Of a stretch of 64,000 nt of DNA, positions 15,794 to 25,078 are shown one piece after another. The notes beneath the pieces were generated by a model. It did not search any database. It saw nothing but the letters and a program-made list of their open reading frames with translations, and was not told the DNA's origin. Numbering within the stretch: the first letter of the stretch is position 1; every line of letters starts with the position of its first letter. Location: assembly GCF_001698205.1 (NCBI RefSeq), contig NZ_CP016591.1, forward strand, positions 1,364,001 to 1,428,000. Direction: 5' to 3'. The position numbers were made by a program, and so were the translations under genes. Source of the DNA: Tsuneonella dongtanensis (GTDB taxonomy: Bacteria; Pseudomonadota; Alphaproteobacteria; Sphingomonadales; Sphingomonadaceae).

Positions 15794-17027
15794 GGGGCTC
15801 TGCCGCAGCTTCGTGATCGCGTTCGGCGCGGCTCTTTTTCTCGGCGGCGGTCTTCAGCTGACCGCATGCGGCGTCGATATCGCGGCCGCGCGGGGTGCGC
15901 ACCGGGGCGCTGATGCCGTGCTCGAACACGATTTCCGAAAACCGCTTCACCCGCTCGGGCGTCGAGCATTCGTAGGGCGCGCCCGGCCACGGGTTGAAGG
16001 GGATCAGGTTGACCTTGGCGGGCAGCTTGTACTGCTTGATCAGGCGGACCAGTTCGCGCGCGTCGTCGTCGCTGTCGTTCTTGTCTTTCAGCATCACGTA
16101 TTCGAACGTGATCCGCCTCGCGTTCGATGCGCCGGGGTAGGCGGCACACGCGGACAGGAGTTCGTCGATGCCGTACTTCTTGTTGAGCGGCACGATCTCG
16201 TCGCGGATTTCCTTGGTCACCGCGTGCAGCGAGACTGCGAGGTTGACCCCGATCTCCTCGCCGCACTTGTCCATCATCGGCACCACGCCGCTGGTCGAGA
16301 GGGTTATGCGGCGCTTGCTCAGCGCGAGCCCGTCGCCATCCATCACCAGCTTGAGCGCATCGCGGACGTTGTCGAAATTGTAGAGCGGCTCTCCCATGCC
16401 CATCATCACGATGTTGGTCAGCAGGCGCCCGTCGGAGGAATAGTGCCCTTCGTCCTCGGCATCGTCGAGGCCCGCCATGCTGCCCTTGGGCCATTCGCCG
16501 AGAGCGTCGCGCGCGAGCATGACCTGGCCGACAATCTCACCGGGCGTCAGGTTGCGTACGAGTTTCATCGTGCCGGTGTGGCAGAACCGGCAGTTGAGCG
16601 TGCAGCCGACCTGGCTCGATACGCAGAGCGTGCCGCGGTCCGCGTCGGGGATGAAAACCATCTCGAAGTCATGCCCGTCCGCGGTGCGGAGCAGCCACTT
16701 GCGGGTGCCGTCGGTCGAATGCTGGGCCTCCACCACCTCGGGGCGGCCGATCACGAAACGGTCCGCCAGCCACGGCCGCATGGTCTTGGCGATGTCGGTC
16801 ATCGCCGCGAAATCGGCGACGCCGCGGTGATAGATCCAGTGAAATACCTGCTTCGCCCGGAGCTTCGCGGCCTTCGCATCGAGGCCGGCGTCTTCGAACA
16901 GCGCTGTTATGCGCGCGCGGGAGAGGCCCAGCAGGTCGATCTTCCCGTCGGCGCGCGGAGTGACGTCGCGGGCGACGGGAACCGGATCGATGGAACCGGG
17001 GATGGGCATGAGGGCGGTATGGGCCAT
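15786..17027 (-). CDS. rlmN: dual-specificity RNA methyltransferase RlmN
   Basis: About 413 residues from the ATG at 17027. ATGs at 17039 and 17009 fit the frame as well, and none has a clear ribosome site; [11 protein letters not shown] looks like the usual sphingomonad N-terminus. RlmN is a radical SAM enzyme that methylates C2 of adenosine 2503 in 23S rRNA and of A37 in some tRNAs. The iron-sulfur motif is [12 protein letters not shown]. The first catalytic Cys is in LCVSSQVGC and the second in DIDAACGQL near the C-terminus. [12 protein letters not shown] and VSLHAVT are further hallmarks. Monocistronic. Confidence 0.95.
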   Translation of the reverse strand: MAHTALMPIPGSIDPVPVARDVTPRADGKIDLLGLSRARITALFEDAGLDAKAAKLRAKQVFHWIYHRGVADFAAMTDIAKTMRPWLADRFVIGRPEVVEAQHSTDGTRKWLLRTADGHDFEMVFIPDADRGTLCVSSQVGCTLNCRFCHTGTMKLVRNLTPGEIVGQVMLARDALGEWPKGSMAGLDDAEDEGHYSSDGRLLTNIVMMGMGEPLYNFDNVRDALKLVMDGDGLALSKRRITLSTSGVVPMMDKCGEEIGVNLAVSLHAVTKEIRDEIVPLNKKYGIDELLSACAAYPGASNARRITFEYVMLKDKNDSDDDARELVRLIKQYKLPAKVNLIPFNPWPGAPYECSTPERVKRFSEIVFEHGISAPVRTPRGRDIDAACGQLKTAAEKKSRAERDHEAAAEPPS

Positions 17028-17322
17028 GGCGTGGCGCATATAGGGCGAGCCGCGCCGGGTGGCAAAGACCATCGGCCAAGCGTGCGCTGCCGAGGTTCAG
17101 TCGAAACATTATTACGTGCGCGCGCAACGCGCGAACACGCGCAATCGGACCTTGTTCCCGTCGTTCGTCGTTCGAAGCGATCTTGTCGTCGACCGGAATG
17201 TTGCTGAAAAACCACACGTTTCTTGTTGTGTGAGGTTCATGAAACCACCGCACCGGCGCTCCGTTGAGCGGGTCCAAGGCACTGGCTGAATGCCGGGCCC
17301 GATTTGAAAACGGAGTACTGAA

Positions 17323-17994
17323 ATGAATACCAGGATCGCATCGCTCGTTGCCGCTTCGCTTGCGGCGCTGGCCACCCCGGCCATGGCCCAGTCGGCCAGC
17401 GAAGCTCCCTTCAGTGGCGTGCGTGTCGGCGGTGAAGTGGGTTACGACCACATCCGCTCGGGCAGCACCGAAGACGTCGACACCAGCCGGGACCTGAAGC
17501 AGTCGATCGACGGCGTCAGCTATGGCGCGGTGGTCGGTTACGACATCGCTGCGGGCGAAAACCTGCGCATCGGTGCCGAAGCCAGCTATGCCGGCAGCAC
17601 CGCCGAGCGTGATTTCAACAATGCCAACCCGACGGTCTTCAACCTCGGCAACGTGCAGGCGGATCGCGACATCTATGTCGGCGGCCGCGTCGGCTTCGTC
17701 ACGAGCCCGAGCACGATGGTCTACGTGAAGGGCGGTTACACCAACCAGCGCTACTCGGTGACCGGCACCGACGGTACCGTTGCTCTCGACCAGAAGCTCG
17801 ACACCGACGGCTGGCGCGTGGGCGCGGGTGCGGAGTTCGCTGTCGGCCGCAACGCGTACATCGGCGCCGAGTACCGCTATTCGATGTACTCGGAAGGCGA
17901 GATCGACTTCGAAGGCAACACGCCGGACAGCAGCCGCTTCAACCTCGATACCGATCGCCACCAGGTGGTCGCCACCGCCGGCATCCGCTTCTAA
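17323..17994 (+). CDS. outer-membrane beta-barrel protein (OmpA/Opacity-like)
   Basis: 223 residues with a signal peptide (NTRIASLVAASLAALATPAMAQ) and eight or so alternating strands: GVRVGGEVGYDHIRSG, YGAVVGYDIAAGENLRIGAEASY, YVGGRVGFV and the closing HQVVATAGIRF with the terminal Phe required for barrel insertion. It is of the size of small eight-stranded barrels. CGGAG precedes the ATG at 17323. The 295 bp between rlmN and this start hold no gene; a long leader is likely, as usual for abundant porin-like proteins. It ends at a strong terminator. The exact role is unknown. Confidence 0.85.
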   Translation: MNTRIASLVAASLAALATPAMAQSASEAPFSGVRVGGEVGYDHIRSGSTEDVDTSRDLKQSIDGVSYGAVVGYDIAAGENLRIGAEASYAGSTAERDFNNANPTVFNLGNVQADRDIYVGGRVGFVTSPSTMVYVKGGYTNQRYSVTGTDGTVALDQKLDTDGWRVGAGAEFAVGRNAYIGAEYRYSMYSEGEIDFEGNTPDSSRFNLDTDRHQVVATAGIRF

Positions 17995-18017
17995 AGCAGG
18001 GTCATCGGTGAAAGACG

Positions 18018-18048
18018 AAAGGGCGGTGCTTCGGCGCCGCCCTTTTTC
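18018..18048. terminator. bidirectional intrinsic terminator with UUCG loop
   Basis: GGGCGGTGC (18021-18029) and GCGCCGCCC (18034-18042) form a 9-bp stem around TTCG, followed by TTTTTCTT on the plus strand and TTTCGTCTTT on the minus strand. It serves the porin-like gene and the convergent secreted-protein gene whose stop lies at 18049. Confidence 0.9.
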
Positions 18049-18537
18049 TTATCGGCGACGGGCGCATCCGACGGTGGCTGCGTCGATCGCCGTGGCGGCA
18101 CCCGCCAGCGAATACCTGTCGGTGAAGCGGCGGCCCCGCGCATCCGTCGCGGAGACCGACATGGAACCTGCCGACCGCATGGCCGCGACCACGGCGGCAT
18201 CCATCGCCTTGTCCGCCGCCCAAGCGTCTCCACCGCCACCCGTCAGCCGAAAGCGTTGTCCGCCGAGCGCCAATGAGATCGCGGGAGACGCAGCCATCTT
18301 GCGTGATAGCCGGATGTGGACCTGCCCGCGCACGTTCTGCTTCGTCCAGATGCCGACACTGGCGAAAGCGCGATAGTCGCGCGCCGTGCTGTTCGACTGC
18401 GGAACGGCGATAGCATAGCAGCGACCGGCCCCCGGATCGCGAAACGCGCCCCAGTCGTCGAACACGCCTAGGTCGTCCTTGGCCGTGGCCGATGTTGCGG
18501 CCACGGTAATCGAAATGAGGAAGGCGACCATTCGCAT
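18049..18537 (-). CDS. secreted hypothetical protein, IalB-like
   Basis: 162 residues from the ATG at 18537; an ATG two codons on is equivalent. A signal peptide (MVAFLISITVAATSATA) is followed by FDDWGAFRDPGAGRCYAIAVP, a Trp-Asp-Cys pattern resembling invasion-associated locus B (IalB)-type periplasmic proteins of alphaproteobacteria. RGQVHIRLSRK and GQRFRLTGGGGDAWAADKAMDAAVVAAMRSA agree with that fold, and the last residues hold a second Cys for a possible disulfide. The assignment to IalB is tentative. The gene is followed directly by the shared terminator. Confidence 0.7.
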   Translation of the reverse strand: MRMVAFLISITVAATSATAKDDLGVFDDWGAFRDPGAGRCYAIAVPQSNSTARDYRAFASVGIWTKQNVRGQVHIRLSRKMAASPAISLALGGQRFRLTGGGGDAWAADKAMDAAVVAAMRSAGSMSVSATDARGRRFTDRYSLAGAATAIDAATVGCARRR

Positions 18538-18571
18538 GGCCGCCGTCCTAGCAACGATACCCGGCCTGTCG

Positions 18572-19156
18572 CTAGCCCGCGATAAGCGCATCGATCTCTT
18601 CGATCTGCCGCTGCAGTTCGCGCGCGGCCATCTGGTTGATCCACCATACCCCGACCGAGATCGCCAGCAGCACGCCTCCCGACAGCAGGAGCCGGAAGAA
18701 GGCTTCGCTCCCGACCGCGGGCGGATCGAGCACGATCGGCGACGCAAAGAACAGTGCCATGCCGGGAAGGAAGGGCGCGATGTACCAGCCGAACACGCCC
18801 TTCAGCGCGTCTCGCTGCCGAGCCAGCGCAGCCCGCTGGTGCACGAGGACGGGTACGGCGCCGGCTTCACAATCGTCGGGCAGGTTGCCCGCCCTGCGAT
18901 GCAATTGCCACAGAACGTAGATCGTCGCGGCGATGATCATGGCCGAAGCGATCTGCATCGGCACCAGCGGTACCGAGATCAGCGTGAAGCCGAACCCGGC
19001 AACCACGAACACGCCCGCCGCATACTCGAGCACGTTGCGCCGCGCGATCCGGCGACGGAAGCGGTCCGACCGTGCGCGCAGCGTTTCGAGGGGGGGCAGG
19101 GCAACAGCCGTGTCCGCGGATTGCCAGCTCTCACGAGCGAATTCTTCAGGGGTCAT
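18572..19156 (-). CDS. membrane protein paired with an ECF sigma factor, possible anti-sigma
   Basis: 194 residues. A hydrophilic N-terminal part (about 1-40, TPEEFARESWQSADT through SDRFRRRIARRN) is followed by two close spans (about 45-85), a soluble loop with a Gln/Arg-rich helix, two more spans (about 125-165) and a coiled-coil-like tail (ARELQRQIEEIDALIAG). Its start overlaps the sigma-factor stop by four bases (ATGA), the classic coupling of a sigma with its regulator. No zinc-binding anti-sigma motif is visible and I recognise no family, so the anti-sigma role is inferred from position only. Confidence 0.6.
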   Translation of the reverse strand: MTPEEFARESWQSADTAVALPPLETLRARSDRFRRRIARRNVLEYAAGVFVVAGFGFTLISVPLVPMQIASAMIIAATIYVLWQLHRRAGNLPDDCEAGAVPVLVHQRAALARQRDALKGVFGWYIAPFLPGMALFFASPIVLDPPAVGSEAFFRLLLSGGVLLAISVGVWWINQMAARELQRQIEEIDALIAG

Positions 19157-19689
19157 GCGTAAATCTCCTTCGGCGTTTCGAAGGCTTGCGCGAGCAAGGC
19201 TTTCAAGCGGTGGATACGAGTGGCGACGGCACCGGCGCTCAGGCCGGTCACCTCGCCGATTTCGGCGGCGGTGAGATCTTCAAGATAGAGCAGCATGACC
19301 TGTCGATCGGTCGGGGCGAGCCGATGGATGGTCGCCATGAGCCGCGCCAGAGTTCGCGTGTCATCGGTTGCCGTCTCGACATCCGCTGGTTCCGCCAGCA
19401 TGTCGATGTCGTCCAGGCTGATGAGGCCGCCGCCCCTGATCCTCCGTCTCGCCAGGATATGGCTGACGGCGACATTGTGCGCGATCCGGTAAACCCAGCT
19501 GCGCACCGAACACTGTCCCTCGAAATAGGCGAAGCTGCGCCAGAGCGCCGCATGGATCTCCTGCACGAGATCGTCAGCCAGCGAGGAGTCCGCCTCAAAG
19601 CCGCGCGCCAGTCGCGCGATCGCGCCGGAAAATTCCTGCGCGGCCTGATGATAGGCGTCGTCCTGCGATGGCAATTGTGCGCGCACCAA
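19153..19689 (-). CDS. ECF-type RNA polymerase sigma factor
   Basis: 178 residues, right for an extracytoplasmic-function sigma factor. Region 2 reads DLVQEIHAALWRSFAYFEGQCSVRSWVYRIAHNVAVSHI (the usual D-x-x-Q-E/FRSWLYRIARN pattern). Region 4 reads LAPTDRQVMLLYLEDLTAAEIGEVTGLSAGAVATRIHRLKALL, a complete helix-turn-helix. It is not of the EcfG general-stress type by context, since there is no nepR or phyR nearby. It is translated together with the membrane protein downstream. Target promoters are unknown. Confidence 0.92.
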   Translation of the reverse strand: MVRAQLPSQDDAYHQAAQEFSGAIARLARGFEADSSLADDLVQEIHAALWRSFAYFEGQCSVRSWVYRIAHNVAVSHILARRRIRGGGLISLDDIDMLAEPADVETATDDTRTLARLMATIHRLAPTDRQVMLLYLEDLTAAEIGEVTGLSAGAVATRIHRLKALLAQAFETPKEIYA

Positions 19690-19735
19690 ATGTCCCCCGT
19701 CGTTCGATAGGGTAGTCGCGCGGCCGGGCGATGTC

Positions 19736-20242
19736 TTACAGGTCGGGTGAAATTTTCTCGTTCAGCGGCGAATAGTCGATCGTCACGACCTCCCATTCCT
19801 TATGTCCGCCGGGCAAGCGAACGGTCCGCAGGTCACCCACGCCGGCACCGCGGAGCGCGCGGGCGAGCGGGCTCGACCAGCCGATCCGGCCGGCGCTCGC
19901 GTCCTGTTCGTCATCGCCGACCAGGGTCACCGTCAGGCGCGCGTCGTCCTCGTCGGCGAGCGTGAGGGTCGCGCCGAAGAACGCGCGCGATCTGTCCGGC
20001 TGATTTACAGGATCGACGACGCGTGCGGCCTTCATCCGCCGCGAAAGGTGCGCAAGCTCGCGGTCGATCTCGCGCATGCGCTTGCGGCCGTAGAGGTAAT
20101 CGCCGTTCTCGCTGCGGTCCCCGTTGCCCGCGGCCCAGCTCACGATCTCGACGATGGCCGGGCGCTCGGTGCCGAGCAGGTGGTCGTAGCGCGCCTTCAG
20201 CGCGGCAAGGCCTGCGGGAGAAATCGGATTGTCCGCCCCCAC
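19736..20242 (-). CDS. greB: GreA/GreB-family transcription elongation factor
   Basis: 168 residues from a GTG at 20242. The frame is also open to an ATG at 20305, which would overlap slt by 56 bp. I prefer the GTG because the extra codons (AGG, TCA, AGT, GCA) are unlike the rest and the segment is low-complexity. GreB rescues backtracked RNA polymerase by stimulating transcript cleavage. The N-terminal coiled coil carries the acidic tip GDRSENGDYLYGRKRMREIDREL, and the C-terminal FKBP-like domain has WSSPLARALRGAGVGD. The tip wording is GreB-like. It follows slt on the same strand. Confidence 0.85.
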   Translation of the reverse strand: MGADNPISPAGLAALKARYDHLLGTERPAIVEIVSWAAGNGDRSENGDYLYGRKRMREIDRELAHLSRRMKAARVVDPVNQPDRSRAFFGATLTLADEDDARLTVTLVGDDEQDASAGRIGWSSPLARALRGAGVGDLRTVRLPGGHKEWEVVTIDYSPLNEKISPDL

Positions 20243-20249
20243 GACCCGG

Positions 20250-22226
20250 TCAGCCGGGGGAGCGCTTGCCGATGAACTGCGTGACGCCCTTGGGCGCCGC
20301 GCCATAGCGAATGCGGTCCGGATGCAGCGCTTCGTAGACGACCGCGTTCTCGATCACGCGCTGGACGTAGTTCTTGGTCTCGAAGATCGGAATCTCCTCG
20401 ATCCAGCGGAGCCAGTCGACTGCACCGGTGCGCGGATCACCGTTGGCGCGAAGCCACTTGTTCACGTTCCCGGGACCGGCGTTGTAGGCTGCCACGGCCA
20501 GCGGATAGCTTCCGCCGTAATAGTCCATCATCCGCGCGAAGTACCCGTCGCCGAGGCGGATGTTGTACTGCGGGTCGGTCATGAGGCTGGCGCTCATGTA
20601 GCTCATGCCCATCTTGCCCGCCTGCTCCTGCGCAGTGCCGGGCATCAGCTGCATGACGCCGCGCGCACCAGCGTGGCTGATGCGGTTGATGTCGAACTCG
20701 CTTTCCTGCCGCGCGATGGCGTGAACCATCGTGTAGTCCGCGCCCGGAGGAGTCGCGATCACCGGAAAGCCGACGTGGGTAAAGCCCTCGATACCCTTTT
20801 CGGGCGCCGTACGACCGATCACGACCGCCAGTTCCTCGAGCCCGAGCTCGCGCGCCAGGTTGGCCGCGAGCTGGTATTCGGCCGCGTCCTTCGCATCGTC
20901 GGCGAGCGCGGTGAAGAAGTAGCGTTCGGTGCGCCAGTCGATCCCGGTGCGCGCAATCGTGCGGATCGCGGCGGCCAGCGGGCTCGCGTTGAAGGCTGCA
21001 GCCTGCTGCGGGCTCACTTGGGTCAGCGAGATCTGCTTGAACTGGGGCAGCGGCCGCCCGAGCCGCTCGAGCGCGAGTTGCCCGTAGAAGTACTCGGGAT
21101 ACCGCGCCGCCATCTCGAAATAGCGGTTCGCTTCCGCCTGGTTGCCCGCACGCGCAGAGGCGTTGCCGGCCCAGTAGAACCCCTTCGAGCGGGTCTGCGG
21201 CGTGCGCGCGGCGTTGCCGTAACGGAAAAACAGCGGAGCGGCCTGGTTGCCGTCGCCCATCTGCCACAGCGCCTTGCTGCCACCGAGCCACATCAGCGAG
21301 GTGTAGTCGTCGCGCAGCTTGTAGCTGAGGCCCGAGATGTCTGTGCCAGGCTCGAACAGGTCGTCGACCTTGCCCGCGATCGAGGCCGCTACGCTCGCGC
21401 CGGCACCGCGGGCCTGGACGAGCATTTCGGTGACCATGTCCTCCGCGTCGTGCGGCGGGTGGGCGAAGTTGCCCCGCGTGGCGAGCAGCTGCTGCCCGCG
21501 ATACCCTTCGCCGGTCTTCCGGTAATGCCGGGCAAGGCGATAGACGTAGCCGGGATCGCTCATCAGGTCGGCTGGAACCGAAAGGCCGACCATCTGCGGC
21601 AGGTTGCCTTGGAGCAGCGAGAGATGCGCCATGTACCGTTCGCGCCTTTCCAGCGGAACGAGCTCCATGTGACGCGCCGCCGCCTCTCCTTCACCCTGCC
21701 AGAGTAGCGCACGCATGCGTTCTTCGTGATCGGCCGAGGTAAACGCGCTGCCGAACAGGCCGGTGAGGTAGGCTTCCGAGGGGGAGCTCATCTTGCCGCC
21801 GCGCCACGCCTCGCGCGCCACATCACGCGCCTGCGGCCGGTTCAGCGTCGACAGGGCTAAAGCATATCGCGCGCGGGCCGGATTGGTCTGCGGCGGGAAA
21901 CGGTCGAAGAAAGCGGCGATCTGTTCGGGCCCGGGTGCATCGCGGTCGAGTGCGCGTTCGGCGTAGGATCGGATCAGCTCCATCCGCGGATAGGTCGGAT
22001 AGGCGAGCGCGAAACCCGCATAATCGGTGAAACCGAGCCGGTCGTTCGTCGTCAACTGCTGCCAGCGCGAAACGGCCGCGGCGGCCTGAGTGGGCTGCGA
22101 GGCGACCATCATCGCGCGTCCCGCGTCGGCCGGGGATTGGGCGATCAGCGGGCCGGGCGCCGAAGCCAGGGCGACCGCGATGATGTAGCGAAACGAATTC
22201 AGTCCTTTACCGAGCATGCTGGACAT
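20250..22226 (-). CDS. slt: soluble lytic murein transglycosylase
   Basis: 658 residues from the ATG at 22226, with TAAGGAG about ten bases upstream; another ATG lies three codons on. The open frame continues upstream but only antisense to dapA. A signal peptide (FRYIIAVALASAPGPLIAQ) precedes a long alpha-helical superhelix (about 40-470) typical of Slt70. The catalytic domain follows with AIARQESEFDINRISHAGARGVMQLMPGTA (Glu of ES), DPQYNIRLGDGYF and AVAAYNAGPGNVNKWL. It cleaves the glycan strand to 1,6-anhydromuropeptides in the periplasm; these are the cargo of AmpG, encoded at 60043. Confidence 0.93.
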   Translation of the reverse strand: MSSMLGKGLNSFRYIIAVALASAPGPLIAQSPADAGRAMMVASQPTQAAAAVSRWQQLTTNDRLGFTDYAGFALAYPTYPRMELIRSYAERALDRDAPGPEQIAAFFDRFPPQTNPARARYALALSTLNRPQARDVAREAWRGGKMSSPSEAYLTGLFGSAFTSADHEERMRALLWQGEGEAAARHMELVPLERRERYMAHLSLLQGNLPQMVGLSVPADLMSDPGYVYRLARHYRKTGEGYRGQQLLATRGNFAHPPHDAEDMVTEMLVQARGAGASVAASIAGKVDDLFEPGTDISGLSYKLRDDYTSLMWLGGSKALWQMGDGNQAAPLFFRYGNAARTPQTRSKGFYWAGNASARAGNQAEANRYFEMAARYPEYFYGQLALERLGRPLPQFKQISLTQVSPQQAAAFNASPLAAAIRTIARTGIDWRTERYFFTALADDAKDAAEYQLAANLARELGLEELAVVIGRTAPEKGIEGFTHVGFPVIATPPGADYTMVHAIARQESEFDINRISHAGARGVMQLMPGTAQEQAGKMGMSYMSASLMTDPQYNIRLGDGYFARMMDYYGGSYPLAVAAYNAGPGNVNKWLRANGDPRTGAVDWLRWIEEIPIFETKNYVQRVIENAVVYEALHPDRIRYGAAPKGVTQFIGKRSPG

Positions 22227-22328
22227 TCTGCCTATCGGCTCCTTATCACGCGATGAATATATCTGCCCCGGGCGCGACACGGCCACCCCCTTGCGTCGCG
22301 TTATGGGACCAACGAAGGCGACGCGGCA

Positions 22329-23210
22329 ATGTTCTCGGGCTCGATTCCCGCTCTTGTGACTCCTTTTCGCGACGGATCGTTCGACGAGCGCGCCTTTCGC
22401 AAGCTCGTCGACTGGCAGATCGAGCAGGGATCGAAGGCGCTCGTGCCATGCGGCACGACCGGCGAGGCGTCCACGCTGTCCAATGCCGAGCACCACCGGG
22501 TGATCGAAGTCTGCATAGAGCAGGCGGCGGGCCGGGTCCCGATCATCGCCGGTTGCGGCAGCAACGACACGATGAACGCGCTGCTGCACATGAACTTTTC
22601 GAAGAAGGCCGGAGCGGCGGCGGCGCTGTGCGTCGCGCCCTATTACAACCGGCCCAAGCAGAAGGGCCTGATCGCGCACTTCAGCTACCTGGCCGAACAT
22701 AACGACCTGCCGATCGTACTCTACAACGTGCCCGGCCGCACCGTGACCGACATCCTGCCAGAGACGGTCTGCGAACTCGCAAAGAAGTACCCGAAGCAGA
22801 TCGTGGCTATCAAGGATGCGAGCGGCGACCTGTCCCGCGTGACCGATCACCGGATGGGAATCGGCAAACACTTCTGCCAGCTTTCGGGCGACGACGAGCT
22901 GGCGCTTCCTGCCAATGCGGCGGGAGCAGTCGGGTGCATCTCGGTCACCGCCAACGTCGCTCCGGCGCTCTGCGCGGAATTCCAGGCAGCCTGCGCTGCA
23001 AACGACCTGGCCCGCGCGCGCGAGCTCAACGACCGGCTTTATCCACTGCACTACGCCATGTTCGAGGATGCGAGCCCGGCACCCGTCAAGTACGCACTCA
23101 GCCGGCTGTTTCCGGAAATCAGCCCGGCCGTCCGCCTGCCGCTCGTCGAATGCAGCGACGAAGCGAAAGCGGCGGTCGACGCCGCGCTCGAACACGCCGG
23201 GCTGGTTTGA
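22329..23210 (+). CDS. dapA: 4-hydroxy-tetrahydrodipicolinate synthase
   Basis: 293 residues, standard length. It condenses pyruvate with aspartate semialdehyde in the lysine/diaminopimelate pathway. The TIM-barrel markers are ALVTPFRDGSFDERAF, PCGTTGEASTLSNAEH, APYYNRPKQKGL, LYNVPGRT (catalytic Tyr) and AIKDASGDLSR, where the Lys forms the Schiff base with pyruvate. The stop overlaps the ATG of the next gene by one base (TGATG), so the two are translationally linked. Confidence 0.97.
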   Translation: MFSGSIPALVTPFRDGSFDERAFRKLVDWQIEQGSKALVPCGTTGEASTLSNAEHHRVIEVCIEQAAGRVPIIAGCGSNDTMNALLHMNFSKKAGAAAALCVAPYYNRPKQKGLIAHFSYLAEHNDLPIVLYNVPGRTVTDILPETVCELAKKYPKQIVAIKDASGDLSRVTDHRMGIGKHFCQLSGDDELALPANAAGAVGCISVTANVAPALCAEFQAACAANDLARARELNDRLYPLHYAMFEDASPAPVKYALSRLFPEISPAVRLPLVECSDEAKAAVDAALEHAGLV

Positions 23211-24511
23211 TGCGTACGGTAATTGGAGGCCTTCTGGCGATGACTCTTGGCGCTTGTGCCACCGTGCCGCCGGCCAGCGACAGCCTGGACGCGATCGGCC
23301 GCGACTACGTGCTGCTCCAACTCACCATCGGCGAGAAGGAAGAGGGCTACATCGACGCCTATTACGGCCCTGAGACTGCGATGGCGCAGGCGAAGGCCGA
23401 CGCGCCCGCCGCGACGCTCGATAGTCTGTCGGCGCGTGTTGCCTGGCTCGAAACCCGCGTCGCGCCTTTCACCGACGACGGGAAAGCCGCGCTGACCCTC
23501 GAGGAGCGCCGGGCCCGGTTTCTCGCCGCGCAGCTCGTCGCTGCGCGAACCCGGCTCAGGATGATGCGGGGCGAGACGCTTTCGTTTGCCGACGAGGCCG
23601 AAGGGCTATTCGGCGTACGACCCGAGTTGCCGCCTCTCGAATCGTTCGATCCGCTGGTCGACCGGATAGAGGCGCTCGTACCGGGCGAAGGTCCGATCTG
23701 GCAGCGGCTCGAGAGCTTCCGTTCTCGCTTCAACGTGCCGGCGGACAAGGTCGAACCGGTGATGGTTGCCGCGATTGCCGAGTGCAAGCGGCGCAGCGGT
23801 GCCTACATAGCGATGCCCGCGCACGAGAATTTCGAACTCGCGCTCGTCACCGACAAGCCGTGGGGCGGTTACAACTACTACCAGGGCAAGGCGCGCTCCA
23901 AGATCGAGATCAACACCGATCTGCCCATCCGGCTCGACCGCGCGATCGACCTGGGCTGCCACGAAGGCTACCCCGGGCACCACGTCTACAATGCGCTGCT
24001 GGAACGCGAGCTCGTCGACGAAAGGGGCTGGCCGGAATTCGCCGTCTATCCGCTCTATTCCCCGCAGTCGTTCATCGCCGAAGGGTCGGCCAACTACGGC
24101 ATCGAGCTGGCGTTCCCCGGCAAGGAGGCGCTCGCCTACAACCGTGATGTCCTGGCGCCGATCGCCGGTATATCGGGCGAGGGGCTCGACCGGTTCCTCG
24201 AACTCGGAGATTTGACGGGCAAGCTGCGCGGCGCGCAATATACCATCGCGGCGCGCTTTCTCGCGGGCGAGATCGACGAAGCGGCAGCGAGCGAGCTGCT
24301 CCAGCGGTACAACCTCGTTTCGCCGGAGCGGGCGAAGCAGTCGCTGCGTTTCATCAAGAGTTACCGCAGTTACATCATCAACTACGGCCTCGGACTGGAC
24401 ATGGTGCGCGGCTATGTCGAGGCGGCGGGACCGGGACAGGACGTGCGCTGGCGGCGGATGGAACAGCTCCTGAGCATGCCGATGCTGCCGAGCGACCTGA
24501 CCGTGCGCTGA
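23210..24511 (+). CDS. DUF885 family lipoprotein, putative metallopeptidase
   Basis: 433 residues, starting with the ATG at 23210 that overlaps the dapA stop. RTVIGGLLAMTLGACAT is a lipoprotein signal with the Cys after LGA. The zinc-peptidase-like signature CHEGYPGHHVYN (His-Glu...His) lies near residue 255, and a probable third ligand is in AEGSANYGIELAF. DUF885 proteins are distant relatives of M2/M3-type gluzincins, mostly uncharacterised. It probably faces the periplasm, anchored to a membrane. Its coupling to dapA is unexplained by known function. Confidence 0.85.
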   Translation: MRTVIGGLLAMTLGACATVPPASDSLDAIGRDYVLLQLTIGEKEEGYIDAYYGPETAMAQAKADAPAATLDSLSARVAWLETRVAPFTDDGKAALTLEERRARFLAAQLVAARTRLRMMRGETLSFADEAEGLFGVRPELPPLESFDPLVDRIEALVPGEGPIWQRLESFRSRFNVPADKVEPVMVAAIAECKRRSGAYIAMPAHENFELALVTDKPWGGYNYYQGKARSKIEINTDLPIRLDRAIDLGCHEGYPGHHVYNALLERELVDERGWPEFAVYPLYSPQSFIAEGSANYGIELAFPGKEALAYNRDVLAPIAGISGEGLDRFLELGDLTGKLRGAQYTIAARFLAGEIDEAAASELLQRYNLVSPERAKQSLRFIKSYRSYIINYGLGLDMVRGYVEAAGPGQDVRWRRMEQLLSMPMLPSDLTVR

Positions 24512-24556
24512 GCGGGGTTTCGCTTTGCATCGAGGCGGCCTACATGCCCCCGCCTG

Positions 24557-25039
24557 ATGGCCCGTCCCAAGCCCGAAACCTTCGACAAGCAGAAGACCGT
24601 CGCCGAAAACCGGCGCGCGCGGTTCGACTATTTCATCGATGACAAGTTCGAGGCTGGGCTGATGCTCACCGGGACCGAGGTCAAGGCCCTGCGTGCGGGC
24701 GAGGCGACGATCGCGGAAAGCTATGCCGAGGTGCGCGGCGGCGAAGTCTGGCTGGTCAATTCCAACATTCCCGAGTTCAGCCACGGCAACCGCAACAATC
24801 ACGAGCCCCGGCGCCCCCGCAAGCTGCTCCTCAATGCGCGCGAGATCGCCAAGATGACCGGCGCGGTCGAACGCAAGGGCATGACGCTCGTGCCACTCTC
24901 TATATATTTCAACGGCAAAGGCCGCGCGAAAGTCGAGCTGGCGCTCGCCAAGGGCAAGCAGGCGCAAGACAAGCGTGCGACGATCAAGGATCGCGACTGG
25001 AAACGCGACAAGGCGCGTCTCATGCGTGACCGCGGCTAG
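24557..25039 (+). CDS. smpB: SsrA-binding protein
   Basis: 160 residues. SmpB carries tmRNA to stalled ribosomes for trans-translation. The family motifs are complete: [42 protein letters not shown]-like [18 protein letters not shown], and the basic C-terminal tail [22 protein letters not shown] that enters the decoding centre. tmRNA itself is not in this window. A 17-base gap from GC-rich sequence precedes it; DUF2062 and cckA follow on the same strand. Confidence 0.97.
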   Translation: MARPKPETFDKQKTVAENRRARFDYFIDDKFEAGLMLTGTEVKALRAGEATIAESYAEVRGGEVWLVNSNIPEFSHGNRNNHEPRRPRKLLLNAREIAKMTGAVERKGMTLVPLSIYFNGKGRAKVELALAKGKQAQDKRATIKDRDWKRDKARLMRDRG

Positions 25040-25078
25040 CCGCCGCGCCCCGCAGCCTTTAAGAGACGTATCAAGACG

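Noticed and set aside
22227-23195. A 981-codon extended form of the lytic transglycosylase
   Set aside because: The upstream part is antisense to dapA and lacks protein character; signal peptide and TAAGGAG fix the start at 22226.
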